Positions 61,279-61,522 of a stretch of 61,522 nucleotides of DNA are shown here, one piece after another. The notes under the pieces are model-generated. The model ran no database searches, was not told the DNA's origin, and saw only the letters and a program-made list of their open reading frames with translations. Source of the DNA: DATEZO01 sp035255485 (GTDB lineage: Bacteria; Pseudomonadota; Gammaproteobacteria; Burkholderiales; Burkholderiaceae_D); assembly GCA_035255485.1 (NCBI GenBank), contig DATEZO010000190.1, forward strand, positions 1 to 61,522. The letters are read 5' to 3'. Made by a program: the position numbers and the translations under genes. How positions within the stretch are numbered: position 1 is the stretch's first letter; each line of letters starts with the position of its first letter.

Positions 61279-61522
61279 ATGGCAACAGCCGCGAAGAAAA
61301 CAGCAGCGAAACCCGCTGCGAAAAAAGCCGCCGCAGCGAATAAGTCGGTAGTCAAGAAGGTCGCTGCAGTGAAAAAACCGGTGGCCAAGAAGGCTGCTCC
61401 GGCCAAGAAAGCCGCTGCAGTGAAAAAGCCGGTGGCCAAGAAGGCTGCTCCGGCCAAGAAAGCCGCTGCAGTGAAAAAACCGGTGGCCAAGAAGGCTGCT
61501 CCGGCCAAGAAAGCCGCTGCAG
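61279..61522 (+). CDS. Histone-H1-like Lys/Ala/Pro-rich protein, 5' part only
   Basis: The ATG at 61279 follows an AAGGAG site. The visible 81 residues are nearly all Lys, Ala, Pro and Val, ending in repeats of VKKPVAKKAAPAKKAAA. Such proteins bind DNA non-specifically and help compact the nucleoid. The gene runs off the window, so the total length and any C-terminal domain (SWIB or other) are unknown. Confidence 0.8.
   Translation, partial: MATAAKKTAAKPAAKKAAAANKSVVKKVAAVKKPVAKKAAPAKKAAAVKKPVAKKAAPAKKAAAVKKPVAKKAAPAKKAAA
61369..61521 (+). repeat. Three tandem 51-bp coding repeats
   Basis: Units at 61369-61419, 61420-61470 and 61471-61521 differ only by A/G in one Lys codon (AAA/AAG). Each encodes 17 residues, VKKPVAKKAAPAKKAAA. 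The near identity implies recent expansion or ongoing homogenisation, and the array continues past the window end. Confidence 0.95.

Noticed and set aside
61369..61521. CRISPR-like array
   Set aside because: The 51-bp units are contiguous with no spacers and encode an in-frame peptide repeat.

Overview
The window is a chromosomal segment of a betaproteobacterium, order Burkholderiales, most like the Oxalobacteraceae (Herminiimonas/Collimonas/Janthinobacterium group). This rests on gene order and protein character: a complete dcw cluster running into lpxC-dciA-M23-secA-argJ-DUF815-mutT, a yacG-zapD-coaE-pilD-pilC-pilB block, and an ffh-ccsA-PP0621-pilS-pilR-ampD block. It is inferred from family knowledge, not from a database search.

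Layout. 1-13756: end of ftsI, then murE-murF-mraY-murD-ftsW-murG-murC-ddl-ftsQ-ftsA-ftsZ, almost all overlapping by 1-4 nt, closed by a strong terminator. 13967-22941: peroxiredoxin, lpxC, divergent dciA and M23 peptidase, secA, argJ, a DUF815 ATPase and mutT. 22942-27125: an inserted amino-acid catabolism module (dadA, an Rrf2-like regulator, a TyrR/PhhR-type activator). A consensus sigma-54 promoter and three TyrR-like boxes lie upstream of dadA. 27274-35794 (minus strand): yacG, zapD, coaE, pilD, a phosphofructokinase placed between pilD and pilC, pilC, pilB, and a CBS/CorC membrane protein. 35903-43451: tRNA-Pro(CGG), ispB, rplU-rpmA-obgE, proB, a CNP1-family protein with rppH, and proS, followed by a lytic transglycosylase to 44089.

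44090-50355 is accessory DNA. It holds a tRNA-3'-end-like att remnant, a broken integrase, a three-gene FIST (NosP-like) / histidine kinase / REC-GGDEF-EAL operon that probably controls c-di-GMP, and decayed genes. 50587-58193 returns to core: a SWIB protein with a histone-H1-like tail, ffh, ccsA-like, PP0621, pilS, pilR and ampD. 58194-61278 is another decayed stretch with IS66 and IS5-family transposase relics and an unidentified ORF. The window ends inside a Lys/Ala-rich histone-like gene made of 51-bp tandem repeats.

How the genes work together: the first third builds and divides the cell wall and makes lipid A. The pil genes and pilS/pilR make and regulate type IV pili. The FIST operon is a plausible surface-life switch. 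The dadA module looks like an autonomous regulon, with its own enhancer-binding activator and a sigma-54 promoter. No CRISPR array was seen. The best candidates for something unusual are the dadA control region, the FIST/EAL operon and its island context, the pfk insertion, and the almost leaderless lpxC promoter.
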